Source of the DNA: an uncultured Clostridia bacterium
Lineage (GTDB): Bacteria > Bacillota > Clostridia > Christensenellales > CAG-917
Direction of reading: 5' to 3'
NCBI GenBank assembly: GCA_934233745.1
Contig: CAKQGN010000002.1
Span: forward strand, 124,001 to 188,000
DNA length: 64,000 nucleotides
The notes below the pieces were generated by a model, which worked only from the letters and a program-made list of their open reading frames with translations, was not told the DNA's origin and made no database searches. Shown piece by piece: positions 1-9,035 of this stretch (its first letter is position 1; every line of letters begins with the position of its first letter). A program made the translations under genes and the position numbers.

Positions 1-432
1 AAAACGGAAGAACCCGTAAAGAATGAAGAAGTCGCAAAAGACGAAGCGGAAACCATTGATTTTTCAAACGTCAAAATCGAGCCGATTTTCAAAGATTCGG
101 TGGATTTTGAAACCTTTGCAAAGTCGGACTTCCGCGCGGTGAAGATTCTTGACTGCGTTGCAGTGCCCAAATCCAAAAAACTTCTCAAATTCACCCTCGA
201 CGACGGCGAACGCAAGGACCGCGTGATTCTGAGCGGTATTCACGAATACTACGAGCCGGAAGATTTGATTGGCAAAACGGCGATTGCAATCGTCAACTTG
301 CCGCCCAGAAAAATGATGGGCATCGACTCGGAGGGTATGCTTATCTCGGCGGTGCATGAAGAGGACGGACACGAGGGACTCAATCTCCTGATTGTCGACA
401 GACATATCCCTGCGGGAGCAAAGCTGTATTGA
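1..432 (+). CDS. metG: Methionyl-tRNA synthetase, C-terminal part (partial)
   Basis: The reading frame is open from the first base, so the start lies outside the window. The visible 143 residues begin with a charged linker rich in Lys and Glu. They continue into a tRNA-binding OB-fold of the Trbp111/MetRS-beta type, with the family landmarks DFRAVKI, the ILSGI strand and PRKMMGIDSEGM. This domain increases tRNA affinity and dimerises MetRS. A free-standing tRNA-binding protein cannot be fully excluded, but the linker upstream of the domain favours the tail of a complete MetRS. The gene ends at a TGA and is followed by a strong terminator. Confidence 0.85.
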   Translation, partial: KTEEPVKNEEVAKDEAETIDFSNVKIEPIFKDSVDFETFAKSDFRAVKILDCVAVPKSKKLLKFTLDDGERKDRVILSGIHEYYEPEDLIGKTAIAIVNLPPRKMMGIDSEGMLISAVHEEDGHEGLNLLIVDRHIPAGAKLY

Positions 433-451
433 TTAGCGTAGATAAAAAAAT

Positions 452-486
452 AAACGGGCAGTTGCAAAAACAAACTGCCCGTTTTT
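452..486 (+). terminator. Rho-independent terminator after metG
   Basis: A perfect 12-bp inverted repeat (452-463 with 473-484, arm AAACGGGCAGTT) is followed by a T run. Confidence 0.9.
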
Positions 487-525
487 TGAAAGAAGACAGA
501 TTTTGGCGGACAAGAGGAGAACAAT

Positions 526-1026
526 ATGCAGATTGAATTGAGAAACTGGCGGTTTGAAGATAAAGAAGAACTGATTGCGATTTGCAATGCCATAGACAGA
601 ACATATTTGTCAAACAGAGTGCCGTATCCTTACACCGACGATTCTGCCGAGTGGTGGCTGAATATGGTTGCTGAAAACGACGGCAAAACAGGATTGTTCA
701 GAGAAATTGTCGTTGACGGAAGAATTTTGGGGACGGTTTCCGTTGAGAAAAAGACCGACGTGCGTGGTAAAGACGCCGTAATAGGATATTATTTGCTGCC
801 GGAGGAAACGTCAAAGGGAATTGTGACGCAGGCAGTGAAACTCTTGTGTGAGCTTGCATTTGAAAAGTTGGATATTATCAGAATCACAGGCGAGGTTTGC
901 GAGCCGAATATTGCCTCGAGAAGAGTGTTGGAAAAGAACGGTTTTGTGCTTGAGGGAACAATGAAAAACGCAGTTGTAAAAGACGGTCGCGTTTACAATT
1001 TGTGCGTTTACGGAAAAGTTGAATAA
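526..1026 (+). CDS. GNAT family N-acetyltransferase
   Basis: A 166-residue protein with the RimJ/RimL-like GNAT layout. An N-terminal strand (IELRNWRFEDKEEL) leads into the acetyl-CoA region, then the typical C-terminal block where NIASRRVLEKNGFVLEG marks the conserved N-x-x-S-x-x-V-x-x-K-x-GF motif. The family transfers acetyl from acetyl-CoA to an amine on a protein N-terminus or small molecule, and the substrate cannot be read from the sequence. The ATG at 526 follows a GAGGAG-like ribosome binding site. The gene stands alone between two terminators. Confidence 0.8.
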   Translation: MQIELRNWRFEDKEELIAICNAIDRTYLSNRVPYPYTDDSAEWWLNMVAENDGKTGLFREIVVDGRILGTVSVEKKTDVRGKDAVIGYYLLPEETSKGIVTQAVKLLCELAFEKLDIIRITGEVCEPNIASRRVLEKNGFVLEGTMKNAVVKDGRVYNLCVYGKVE

Positions 1027-1068
1027 GTTGTTGATTTCAGACGTTTTTGAAAAATCGATCGGACTCCT

Positions 1069-1099
1069 AAAATTCCCCTCTCTTCACGGGGAATTTTTC
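1069..1099 (+). terminator. Rho-independent terminator after the acetyltransferase
   Basis: The 9-bp stem AAATTCCCC (1070-1078) pairs with GGGGAATTT (1088-1096), followed by Ts. Confidence 0.85.
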
Positions 1100-1168
1100 T
1101 TTTGTATTCCTTTTGCGGGCGCACACGCAATGCGCGCGCGACAAGCGTTTTCTTTAGATATTTTTAAG

Positions 1169-1196
1169 TTGAAAAACATTTTTATTATGATATAAT
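1169..1196 (+). promoter_or_regulatory. Sigma-A type promoter for the two-component operon
   Basis: TTGAAA, a 16-nt spacer and a perfect TATAAT at 1191-1196, 28 nt before the response regulator start. Confidence 0.8.
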
Positions 1197-1224
1197 CTAT
1201 TTATAAATATATTTGAGGTGGACG

Positions 1225-1920
1225 ATGAGTTTCAATATCTTGATGGCAGAGGACGACGAAGATATAGTCAAATTGCTCAAATTGTACCTTGAAAACGAGG
1301 GCTTTTCCACGTTTTGGGCAAAGGACGGCATGGAAGCAACCGAGATTTTCGATAAAGAGAAAATCGACCTTGCGCTCGTCGATATTATGATGCCCAGAAT
1401 GAACGGCTATGAACTGACCAAATACATTCGTCAAAAGAGTAATATTCCAATCATTATACTGTCTGCGGCACAGCTTGACAGCGACAAGATTCTCGGCTTG
1501 AATCTCGGCGCGGACGACTATATGGTCAAGCCGTTCAATCCGCTCGAACTCGTTGCGCGCATAAACGCGAACTTGCGCCGTTTCTACAAACTCGGCAATA
1601 TGCAGGAAGAAGATGACGGCAAAATCAACATCGGCGAGCTTACCCTCGACACAAACACGCTTACGCTTGAAAAGAACGGCGTGCCGGTAAATCTTACCGC
1701 GACGGAGTATAAGATATTGCTCATGCTGATGAAATCGCCGGGAAGAGTTTTCACCAAAATGCAAATATACGAGGAAGTCAACGGCGACTATTACGCCAAT
1801 GACGACAACACCATGATGGTGCATATATCAAACCTCAGAGATAAGATCGAGGACGATCCGAAAAACCCTCGATATATAAAGACGTTAAGAGGACTCGGAT
1901 ATAAGATTGAAAAACAATAA
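1225..1920 (+). CDS. OmpR/PhoB family response regulator
   Basis: A 231-residue DNA-binding response regulator. The receiver domain (about 1-120) carries the acidic pair EDD near residues 9-11, the phospho-acceptor Asp53 in VDIMMP, and Lys102 in MVKPF. The C-terminal winged helix (about 135-230) shows LTATEYKIL, then HISNLRDKI and the terminal IKTLRGLGYKI typical of OmpR proteins. The ATG at 1225 is chosen over an in-frame TTG at 1213 because GAGGTG lies directly before it. The histidine kinase gene overlaps its 3' end, so the two are a translationally coupled pair. The regulated stimulus is unknown. Confidence 0.93.
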   Translation: MSFNILMAEDDEDIVKLLKLYLENEGFSTFWAKDGMEATEIFDKEKIDLALVDIMMPRMNGYELTKYIRQKSNIPIIILSAAQLDSDKILGLNLGADDYMVKPFNPLELVARINANLRRFYKLGNMQEEDDGKINIGELTLDTNTLTLEKNGVPVNLTATEYKILLMLMKSPGRVFTKMQIYEEVNGDYYANDDNTMMVHISNLRDKIEDDPKNPRYIKTLRGLGYKIEKQ

Positions 1921-3625
1921 AACAACCAAAACAAGCGATTATGCGTGCGAAAAAGATACATTAAGTGTCGATTCTGGCAAAAATCGCAAAAAGAGTGTGG
2001 CGAACGGCAAACGAAAAGCGTCACCGAAAATCGACAACGCGAGCTTTCTTGCGTTGCTTATTCGTAGTTTTATTTCTTTCTCGCTTATCATAATTCTGGG
2101 CGTCGTCGCAATTTATGCGGTGGCACAGTGGGCTTTTTCGGAAAACGGTATAAACATCAGACAAAAAGTGGTTTCCGACTATGAAAAAGAACTTCAAAGC
2201 GGCAATTACTCGAAGATTCCGACAAGCAGGTTGCTGGGCAAATCGGGCTGGCTTGAAATTGTCACGGCGGACGGGAAAACGGTGTATTCAACACTGGACG
2301 CCTCCAACGAATATACGGTCGGAGAACTCGATTGTATTGCCAGATACAACAAAAGCGAGCGCAGAGAAGTGCATAATTTCAAGCTCGAAGCAAACAAGTA
2401 CAATTATCTCATCACAATCAGTTATCGCGACAGCGAGGGCAATAAGCAAGAGAGATATTATCTTTTGAGCAAGGACGACAAGGCGGTGTACAACATCGTT
2501 TCCTCATCCATTTCAACAACAAAAACAAGCTTTACGCAAAAGGAATACGATTATCTCACCTACAATGCGACGCACGGCGACGAGCGTCTTTTCCGCTTTT
2601 CGTTCAAGGGTGCGGACGGCGTGGATTATTATGCGGTATACGTTGACGAAAACATCAACAACAGCACAATGATTTATCTGTTTATAGTGATTGTCGCACT
2701 CGGCATTGTGGCGTTGTTTGCAACCGTTATGGTGTTTTATATCCGATACATCAACAAACACGTACAAAGACCGCTTGCCGTGCTGTCATATGCGATGACG
2801 ACATTCCCGTCGCAAGAAGAACACGAGCATTTGAATTATAAAGGTTCAAAGGAATTCGAGCATCTTTACGACAGCTTCAACGAGATGGTGGACATTCTCG
2901 ACGCAAGTGAGGCGCAACGTCTTGCTCTTGAAGGGGACAAACAGCGTATGCTTGCGGGCTTGTCGCATGACCTCAAAACGCCTATAACAATAATTCAAGG
3001 GTTTGCAAAAGCAATAAAAGACGGACTTGTGAGCGATGCCGACAAGCAAAAATATTTGCAGATTATTTTTGCAAAATCCAATCAAATGGCAGAGCTTGTC
3101 AATCAGTTTTATGAATATAACAAACTCGAACATCCGGATTTTGCGCTTGAGAGAAAACCGTGCGACGTTGCGGAACTTGCAAGAACTTTTCTTGCCGGTA
3201 TATATGACGAATTCGAAGTGCAAGGCTATGTCCTCGACGCACAGATATGCGAAGAACCGCTCGTTTGCAATGTCGACAAAGGGCAACTGCAGCGCGTATT
3301 CGAAAACCTTACGGGCAACTTTTTCAAGTATACGCCGCAAGGTTCGACATTGCGCTTTTGCGTGCAAAAAGAGGGAGATAAAGCCAAAATCTCGCTTGCG
3401 GACAACGGTCCCGGTATAAACGACGACTCCAAAGAGGACGTATTCGAAGCGTTTGTCGTGGGAGAAAAATCTCGCAACAAACAAGGTTCGGGGTTGGGAC
3501 TTGCCGTGTGCAAAAAGATTGTTACAATGCACGGCGGTACGATAGAGCTTGCAAAAGAGCCGACACAAGGGTTTTCGACAGAATTTGTCGTTACGCTCGA
3601 TTTGATAAAGGAGGAAGAAGAATGA
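1907..3625 (+). CDS. Membrane sensor histidine kinase
   Basis: A 572-residue kinase. It has a charged cytoplasmic N-terminal tail, a first membrane segment at about 50-72, an extracytoplasmic sensor region of about 180 residues, a second membrane segment at about 256-280, and then a HAMP-like linker. The HisKA helix carries the phosphorylated His354 in GLSHDLKTP. The ATP-binding domain shows the N box (NLTGNFFKY), G1 (DNGPGIND) and G2 (GSGLGLAVCKK). The start is a TTG at 1907 that overlaps the regulator gene by 14 nt, and no ATG occurs before the second membrane segment. The unusually long basic N-terminal tail could mean that the true start is slightly further in. Partner of the regulator at 1225. 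Confidence 0.9.
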   Translation: MKNNKTTKTSDYACEKDTLSVDSGKNRKKSVANGKRKASPKIDNASFLALLIRSFISFSLIIILGVVAIYAVAQWAFSENGINIRQKVVSDYEKELQSGNYSKIPTSRLLGKSGWLEIVTADGKTVYSTLDASNEYTVGELDCIARYNKSERREVHNFKLEANKYNYLITISYRDSEGNKQERYYLLSKDDKAVYNIVSSSISTTKTSFTQKEYDYLTYNATHGDERLFRFSFKGADGVDYYAVYVDENINNSTMIYLFIVIVALGIVALFATVMVFYIRYINKHVQRPLAVLSYAMTTFPSQEEHEHLNYKGSKEFEHLYDSFNEMVDILDASEAQRLALEGDKQRMLAGLSHDLKTPITIIQGFAKAIKDGLVSDADKQKYLQIIFAKSNQMAELVNQFYEYNKLEHPDFALERKPCDVAELARTFLAGIYDEFEVQGYVLDAQICEEPLVCNVDKGQLQRVFENLTGNFFKYTPQGSTLRFCVQKEGDKAKISLADNGPGINDDSKEDVFEAFVVGEKSRNKQGSGLGLAVCKKIVTMHGGTIELAKEPTQGFSTEFVVTLDLIKEEEE

Positions 3626-4398
3626 AGTTTGTTTCGTCGACGCCCGCAAAATTGAATTTGTCGCTTGCCGTGACGGGAAAAAAAGACGGGCTCCATCGAT
3701 TGGATATGATTATGTATCCGTATGAAAAATACGAAGACCGAGTCGAATTTTATCCCGTTGAAGGAAAAGTCGGATTCGATGTTTCGATAGCGGACGGTTT
3801 CGACGGATTGGACAAGGACAGATTTCTTGCGATTGAAAACCCAAAATTGCAAAACGTCGCAAAGCATTTCGATGTCGGAGGAACGCTTGTTATTTTCAAA
3901 GGAGTGCCGCTCGGAGCAGGGCTTGGCGGCTCGTCCGCAACGATTGCCTGCACTGTCAAAGCGGTGGCGCAATACCTCGAATCAAAAGCGGGGAACAGCC
4001 GTTTAGATGTTGATTTTTTGCTGTCTTTGGGCAGTGACGTGCCATATATGGTCAAAGGCGGAGTATGCCGTGTTTCGGGCGTCGGGGAGGTTGTCGAGCG
4101 GCTTTCGGACAAAGGGAAGATAGATGTTTGCGAGATAATTGCCGACGGAGGAAGCGACAGCGGCGCATGCTACAAACTTTTTGACCGGATTCACGGCGAA
4201 AATTTCAATTTGCAAAATATCCCTACGTCTGTCGACGAGGCACTTTGCGCTTTGCGAAACGACCTATTCGAGCCTGCCTGCCTTTTGAATCCTCAAATTA
4301 AGCAAGCATACGACGCTTTGAAAAAACAAGGATTCGACAAAGTTTCGATGTCCGGAAGCGGAAGCACCGTTTTTGCAATAAAAGGATTTGAAGAATAA
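3622..4398 (+). CDS. ispE: 4-diphosphocytidyl-2-C-methyl-D-erythritol kinase
   Basis: A 258-residue GHMP-family kinase, a little shorter than the usual 280-300. It phosphorylates CDP-methylerythritol in the non-mevalonate isoprenoid pathway. The N-terminus PAKLNLSLAV and the GHMP ATP-binding motif PLGAGLGGSSATIA (about residues 93-106) are clear, as is the C-terminal glycine loop SMSGSGSTVFAI. The ATG overlaps the kinase stop codon (ATGA) and has a GGAGGAAG ribosome binding site, so it is co-translated with the two-component genes although the functions look unrelated. Confidence 0.92.
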   Translation: MKFVSSTPAKLNLSLAVTGKKDGLHRLDMIMYPYEKYEDRVEFYPVEGKVGFDVSIADGFDGLDKDRFLAIENPKLQNVAKHFDVGGTLVIFKGVPLGAGLGGSSATIACTVKAVAQYLESKAGNSRLDVDFLLSLGSDVPYMVKGGVCRVSGVGEVVERLSDKGKIDVCEIIADGGSDSGACYKLFDRIHGENFNLQNIPTSVDEALCALRNDLFEPACLLNPQIKQAYDALKKQGFDKVSMSGSGSTVFAIKGFEE

Positions 4399-4497
4399 AA
4401 ACGTACAAAAACCCGAAAAAAAACTCGATTTTTTACATTTTTCAAAAAATGATATTTGCAAAATTTGCATTTTTGCAAAAAATTTATATATTTGCTC

Positions 4498-4526
4498 TTG
4501 TGTGCGGGCGTGTTTTTTGTTACAAT
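4498..4526 (+). promoter_or_regulatory. Promoter of the glgBCD operon
   Basis: TTGTGT, a 17-nt spacer and TACAAT at 4521-4526. A small perfect hairpin (ATCCCC pairing with GGGGAT, about 4551-4571) lies between it and the glgB start and could influence the leader. Confidence 0.7.
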
Positions 4527-4589
4527 AAGTGTAAATAATATTAGAAGTATATCCCCAAAAGATGAGGGGATTTGCTTTTGGAGAAAGTA

Positions 4590-6482
4590 ATGGCAAAACA
4601 AAAAGACAGTTATGCAAGCTATTTGTTCCATGAAGGCACAAATTATCAAGCGCATAAGATGTTTTCGCCCGCCCCGAGCGTGGAGGACGGAGTCGACGGC
4701 TGGGATTTCGCCGTGTGGGCCCCCAACGCCTCCTCCGTATCGGTTGTGGGCGATTTCAATGATTGGGATGTCAACGCAAACCACATGCAAAGACAAGACG
4801 ACGGCGTGTGGACGACTTTTATTGCTGGAGCAACTCAATTTCAGGCGTACAAATACGCAATCACGTCCGAAAAAGGCGAAACGTGCTTCAAGTGCGACCC
4901 GTATGGCTTGCATTTTGAAACCGCACCTGCAAACGCATCCAAACTCTATGACATTTCCGGCTATCGCTGGAAAGACAAAAAATGGATGAGAGAGAGGGAA
5001 AATTTCAATCCTTACGGCTCGCCTATCAATATTTACGAGATTCATTTCGGTTCGTGGAAAAAGTACGCCGATGGCAACTATATCAATTACAGCGCGATGG
5101 CGGACGAGCTTATCCCGTATGTCAAAAAGATGGGCTACACTCACATCGAGGTTATGCCTCTTACGGAATATCCCTTTGACGGAAGCTGGGGATATCAGAC
5201 GACGGGCATGTTTGCGCCGACTTCCCGTTACGGAACGCCCAAAGACCTTATGGAGTTTATCGATCGTTGCCACAGAGCCGGAATAGGCATTATTCTGGAC
5301 TGGGTGCTTGCGCATTTCCCGCGCGACGAGCAAGGATTGCGCCTGTTTGACGGCACGCCTCTTTACGAATATGCCGACCCGCGCAAGGGCGAACATAAGG
5401 AGTGGGGCACAATGGTGTACGATTTCGGCAAAAACGAAGTCAAATCTTTTCTCATTTCGGCGGCAATGTTCTGGTTTGACGTCTACCACATCGACGGAAT
5501 TCGTTGCGACGCCGTTGCGAGCATGCTATATCTCGACTACGGCAGAAAGGACGGAGAGTGGGCACCAAACCAATACGGCGGCAACTACAATCTCGAAGCA
5601 AAGGACTTCTTGAAACAGATGAACACCGCAATACTTTCAAAGTATCACGGCGCGCTCACCGTTGCGGAGGAAAGCACCGCTTATCCCATGATAACCAAAC
5701 CCGCTTATGACGGAGGTCTTGGCTTCAACTTCAAGTGGAACATGGGGTGGATGAACGACAGTTTGCATTATCTGTCCCTCGATCCGTTCTTCAGAAAGGA
5801 CAATCACAACAATCTTACTTTTGCAATTACATACGCTTATAGCGAAAATTATATTCTTCCCATCTCCCACGATGAGGTCGTACACGGCAAATGCAGTATG
5901 ATAAACAAAGTGCCGGGCGATTACGATCAAAAATTCGAGGGGCTGAAAGCGTTTTACGGTTTTATGATGGGACATCCGGGCAAGAAGCTCAATTTCATGG
6001 GCAACGAGTTTGCGCAGTTTATCGAATGGAACTATGCCCAACAGCTTGACTGGTTCTTGCTGGATTATCCTCGTCACCGCACCTTCCAGAAGTTTATGAA
6101 AGACCTCAACGCTTTCTATCTCGAAAACAAAGCGATGTGGCAACTCGACTGCACGTATGACGGGTTCAAGTGGATTGTCGTCGATGACAATTCGCAAAAC
6201 GTGTTGTCCTTTATGCGCAAGGCGGCGGACGGTGAATACGTGATTTGCATAATCAACTTTTCACCCGTCGAAAGGCTCAAATACGTTATGGGCGTTCCCG
6301 AAAACGTTACGTACAGAACGGATTTGTATTCCGCACTCAAAAAGTACGGCGGCGAAGAGGAAAGGCGTCCCTCGTTCAGAGCGAGTGCAAAGCCCGCGCA
6401 CGGATATCCGTATTCAATCAAAGTCAATATTCCCAAAAACTCGGTTATGTTTTTGAAACCGGAATATAAGGAGGAAAAATAA
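4590..6482 (+). CDS. glgB: 1,4-alpha-glucan branching enzyme
   Basis: A 630-residue GH13 branching enzyme that introduces alpha-1,6 branches into glycogen. It has an N-terminal CBM48 (FAVWAPNASSVSVVGDFNDWD is split by the domain core), then the catalytic barrel. Landmarks are HFGSWKK, the nucleophile Asp in DGIRCDAVASML, the acid/base Glu in TVAEEST, and the third acidic residue in ISHDEVVHGK. The C-terminal beta domain ends with NSVMFLKP. The ATG at 4590 follows GGAGAAAG with normal spacing, whereas the in-frame TTG at 4572 lacks a site. It is the first gene of a glgB-glgC-glgD run and abuts glgC with no gap. Confidence 0.96.
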   Translation: MAKQKDSYASYLFHEGTNYQAHKMFSPAPSVEDGVDGWDFAVWAPNASSVSVVGDFNDWDVNANHMQRQDDGVWTTFIAGATQFQAYKYAITSEKGETCFKCDPYGLHFETAPANASKLYDISGYRWKDKKWMRERENFNPYGSPINIYEIHFGSWKKYADGNYINYSAMADELIPYVKKMGYTHIEVMPLTEYPFDGSWGYQTTGMFAPTSRYGTPKDLMEFIDRCHRAGIGIILDWVLAHFPRDEQGLRLFDGTPLYEYADPRKGEHKEWGTMVYDFGKNEVKSFLISAAMFWFDVYHIDGIRCDAVASMLYLDYGRKDGEWAPNQYGGNYNLEAKDFLKQMNTAILSKYHGALTVAEESTAYPMITKPAYDGGLGFNFKWNMGWMNDSLHYLSLDPFFRKDNHNNLTFAITYAYSENYILPISHDEVVHGKCSMINKVPGDYDQKFEGLKAFYGFMMGHPGKKLNFMGNEFAQFIEWNYAQQLDWFLLDYPRHRTFQKFMKDLNAFYLENKAMWQLDCTYDGFKWIVVDDNSQNVLSFMRKAADGEYVICIINFSPVERLKYVMGVPENVTYRTDLYSALKKYGGEEERRPSFRASAKPAHGYPYSIKVNIPKNSVMFLKPEYKEEK

Positions 6483-7679
6483 ATGAGCAAAATTTCCAAA
6501 AAGGAATGTATCGCAATGCTTCTTGCAGGCGGACAAGGCACTCGCTTGGGTGTGCTTACATCCTCCGTCGCAAAACCGGCCGTGCCGTTCGGAGCGAAGT
6601 ACCGTATCATCGATTTTCCGCTTTCAAACAGCATCAACAGCGGTATCGATACAATAGGCGTGCTTACGCAATATCGTCCCTTTGAACTTCATCAATACAT
6701 CGGCAACGGGCAACCGTGGGATTTGGACAGACTCAGCGGCGGCATCTATGTTTTGCCTCCGTATATGGGAGCAAAATCAGGAGAGTGGTACAAGGGCACC
6801 GCAAACGCAATTTATCAGAACATAGACTTTATCGACAATTATAGCCCCGATTATGTCGTGATTCTGAGCGGTGACCACATCTACAAGATGGATTATCACG
6901 ACATGCTCAAAGAGCATAAACGCAACAATGCCGACTGCACTATCGCAGTGCGCGATGTGCCTATCGAGGAAGCAAGCCGCTTCGGTATCCTCAATCTCAA
7001 AAAGAACAGCAAACAAATCGAAGAATTCGAGGAAAAACCAAAAAATCCGAAAAGCACAAAAGCGTCGATGGGCATCTATATATTCACGTGGGATAAACTT
7101 CGCAAATATCTCATCGAGGACGAAAACGACAAAACGAGCGAAAACGACTTTGGCAAGAACATCATCCCGAAAATGCTTGCGGACAGCCAAAGAATGTATG
7201 CGTATCAATTTGACGGATATTGGAAAGACGTCGGCACAATCTCTTCTTTGTGGGAAGCCAATATGGATGTTCTCAAAGGGGAAGAGTTGCATCTTGACGA
7301 TGACAAGTGGAAGATTTACGCACGCAACAACGCCGAGCCGCCGCACTATGTCGCACCGACCGGCAATGTCAGCAACTGCCTTGTCAGCGAAGGCACCGTC
7401 ATCAACGGTACTGTAAAAAACAGCGTCATCTCAAACTCCGTCAAAATCGGCAAAGACGCTTATATCGAAGATTCCGTCATTATGCCGGGCGCGGTTATAG
7501 AGGACGGGGCGGACATCAGATATTCCATTGTCGGATGGAACGCAACCGTAGGCAAAAACTGCATGGTCGGCGAAACTCTCGAACATTGCAATCCCGGCGA
7601 GTGGAAGATAAGCGTCATTGCGCCGAATTACAATCTTGCTCCGAATTCCGTTGTCGGCGCAAACGAAATGATAGGTTAA
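6483..7679 (+). CDS. glgC: Glucose-1-phosphate adenylyltransferase, catalytic subunit
   Basis: A 398-residue ADP-glucose pyrophosphorylase, which makes ADP-glucose from ATP and glucose-1-phosphate, the committed step of glycogen synthesis. The nucleotide-binding motif LLAGGQGTRLG, the PFGAKYRIIDF loop, the SGDHIYKMDY metal site and EFEEKPKNPKS are all intact. The C-terminal third is a left-handed beta-helix (repeats such as VISNSVKIGKDAYIEDSVI). It starts directly at the end of glgB, with AAGGAGG inside the glgB tail. In Bacillota the protein works together with GlgD, whose gene follows 12 nt later. Confidence 0.96.
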   Translation: MSKISKKECIAMLLAGGQGTRLGVLTSSVAKPAVPFGAKYRIIDFPLSNSINSGIDTIGVLTQYRPFELHQYIGNGQPWDLDRLSGGIYVLPPYMGAKSGEWYKGTANAIYQNIDFIDNYSPDYVVILSGDHIYKMDYHDMLKEHKRNNADCTIAVRDVPIEEASRFGILNLKKNSKQIEEFEEKPKNPKSTKASMGIYIFTWDKLRKYLIEDENDKTSENDFGKNIIPKMLADSQRMYAYQFDGYWKDVGTISSLWEANMDVLKGEELHLDDDKWKIYARNNAEPPHYVAPTGNVSNCLVSEGTVINGTVKNSVISNSVKIGKDAYIEDSVIMPGAVIEDGADIRYSIVGWNATVGKNCMVGETLEHCNPGEWKISVIAPNYNLAPNSVVGANEMIG

Positions 7680-7691
7680 GGAGGGGAAAAT

Positions 7692-8807
7692 ATGAAAAAC
7701 AATACCATGGGCGTTTTGTTCGCATCCGATCCCGACAGCCATCTCAACGATTTGACGATTCATCGCACCACGGCGTCGTTGCCGTTTGGCGGAAGATATC
7801 GCCTTATCGACTTTACGCTGTCAAACCTTGTGCATGCCAACATCACCACGATAGGCATAGTCACTCGCAACAACTACAACTCTCTTATGGACCATCTCCG
7901 CATGGGCAGAGATTGGGACTTGAACAGAAAAAACAGCGGACTCACGCTTTTCCCGCCCTTTGCGTTCAACAGCGAACACAAAGTGTATAAAGGCAAAATC
8001 GAAGCGTTGTTCAACCTCCGCGGCTACCTTATGAACAACAACGAGGAGTATGTGGTGATTTCAAACACCAACATAGCCTACAACATCGACTTTGACGAGG
8101 TGGAAGCATTCCATATCGAAAAGGGTGCGGATATCACCGTCCTGACATATAGCACCGACGATGTGACGCCGCGCAAGTTTGTCATTACGTCCGACAAAAA
8201 TCATCGCATAACGGATATGCGCTATGCGGTCGCAAGCGACACGGGCAAACAACAATGCAACCTCAACATCTATTTTGTGAAGAAGGACTTGCTTCTCTCC
8301 CTTGTGGACAACGCATATGCGCACGGTTGCTATGATTTTGAAAAGGATATATTGCAAGAGAATTTGCAAAACCTCTATATCATGAACTATGAAGTCAAGG
8401 AATACGTCGCCGTCATCGACCGTATTCCCACATACTTCAAGCGCAGCATGGATCTGCTCAAACCCGAAGTGAGAGAGGAGTTGTTCTACAAACACTCAAC
8501 CATTCTCACCAAGGTCAAAGATAGCGTTCCCGCCAGATACAAAGAGGGTGCAAACGTCAAAAATTCCATCATCGCAGACGGTTGCGTCATCGACGGTACG
8601 GTTGAAAACTCAATTCTGTTCCGTTCCGTCAAGGTCGGCAAAGGTGCCGTCATCCGCAACTCAATCGTCATGGAAGACACCATCGTCATGGACAACGCCT
8701 CCCTCGACTACACCATCACCGACAAGGATGTCATCATTCAGCCGGGTAGGGTGTTGAGTGGGTATGAGACTTATCCTATGGTGGTTGTCAAAGGCAAAGT
8801 CATTTGA
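7692..8807 (+). CDS. glgD: GlgD, regulatory/non-catalytic ADP-glucose pyrophosphorylase subunit
   Basis: A 371-residue paralogue of GlgC. The fold is retained (LPFGGRYRLIDFTLSN near the N-terminus and beta-helix repeats such as SILFRSVKVGKGAVIRNSI). However, the Gly-rich nucleotide-binding signature GGxGTRL is replaced by FASDPDSHLNDL, so it should not be catalytic on its own. Known GlgD proteins of Bacillota raise the activity of GlgC in a hetero-oligomer. The ribosome binding site GGAGGGG lies 12 nt after glgC. A hairpin element of family A starts at the stop codon. Confidence 0.94.
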   Translation: MKNNTMGVLFASDPDSHLNDLTIHRTTASLPFGGRYRLIDFTLSNLVHANITTIGIVTRNNYNSLMDHLRMGRDWDLNRKNSGLTLFPPFAFNSEHKVYKGKIEALFNLRGYLMNNNEEYVVISNTNIAYNIDFDEVEAFHIEKGADITVLTYSTDDVTPRKFVITSDKNHRITDMRYAVASDTGKQQCNLNIYFVKKDLLLSLVDNAYAHGCYDFEKDILQENLQNLYIMNYEVKEYVAVIDRIPTYFKRSMDLLKPEVREELFYKHSTILTKVKDSVPARYKEGANVKNSIIADGCVIDGTVENSILFRSVKVGKGAVIRNSIVMEDTIVMDNASLDYTITDKDVIIQPGRVLSGYETYPMVVVKGKVI

Positions 8808-8927
8808 GAGTGCTATTTGCACGTGATCCTGCGTCAGCGCACTTCACCCATCAATCCACGTACGTCTGTGTACGCTGGGATTGCTGCTTGAGGAACGCTT
8901 CCTTGGCTGACGCACAAATATCCCTCT
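8806..8927 (+). repeat. Family A hairpin element, copy A1
   Basis: A long interrupted hairpin starting at the glgD stop. Pairings: TATTTG (8814-8819) with CAAATA (8915-8920), TGCGTCAGC (8830-8838) with GCTGACGCA (8906-8914), CAATCC (8852-8857) with GGATTG (8878-8883), and the apex CGTAC (8859-8863) with GTACG (8870-8874). The arms differ from those of other copies, but the GTCAG shoulder and the CGTAC/GTACG apex are shared. Confidence 0.8.
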
Positions 8928-8935
8928 CAAAACAT

Positions 8936-9035
8936 TGAGCGAGCTATTTGGCGAATAACTGCGTCAGGTGCAACTGCTCAAACAGTCACGTACAACAAGT
9001 ACGCTCCTGTCTATTGCTCGAACGGCGTTGCGGTT
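8936..9035 (+). repeat. Family A hairpin element, copy A2 (right side degenerate)
   Basis: It contains the family shoulder GAATAACTGCGTCAG, the apex CGTAC (8989-8993) with GTACG (8999-9003) and the ACAG/CTGT step. The right arm loses complementarity and runs directly into family B repeat copy B1. Confidence 0.65.
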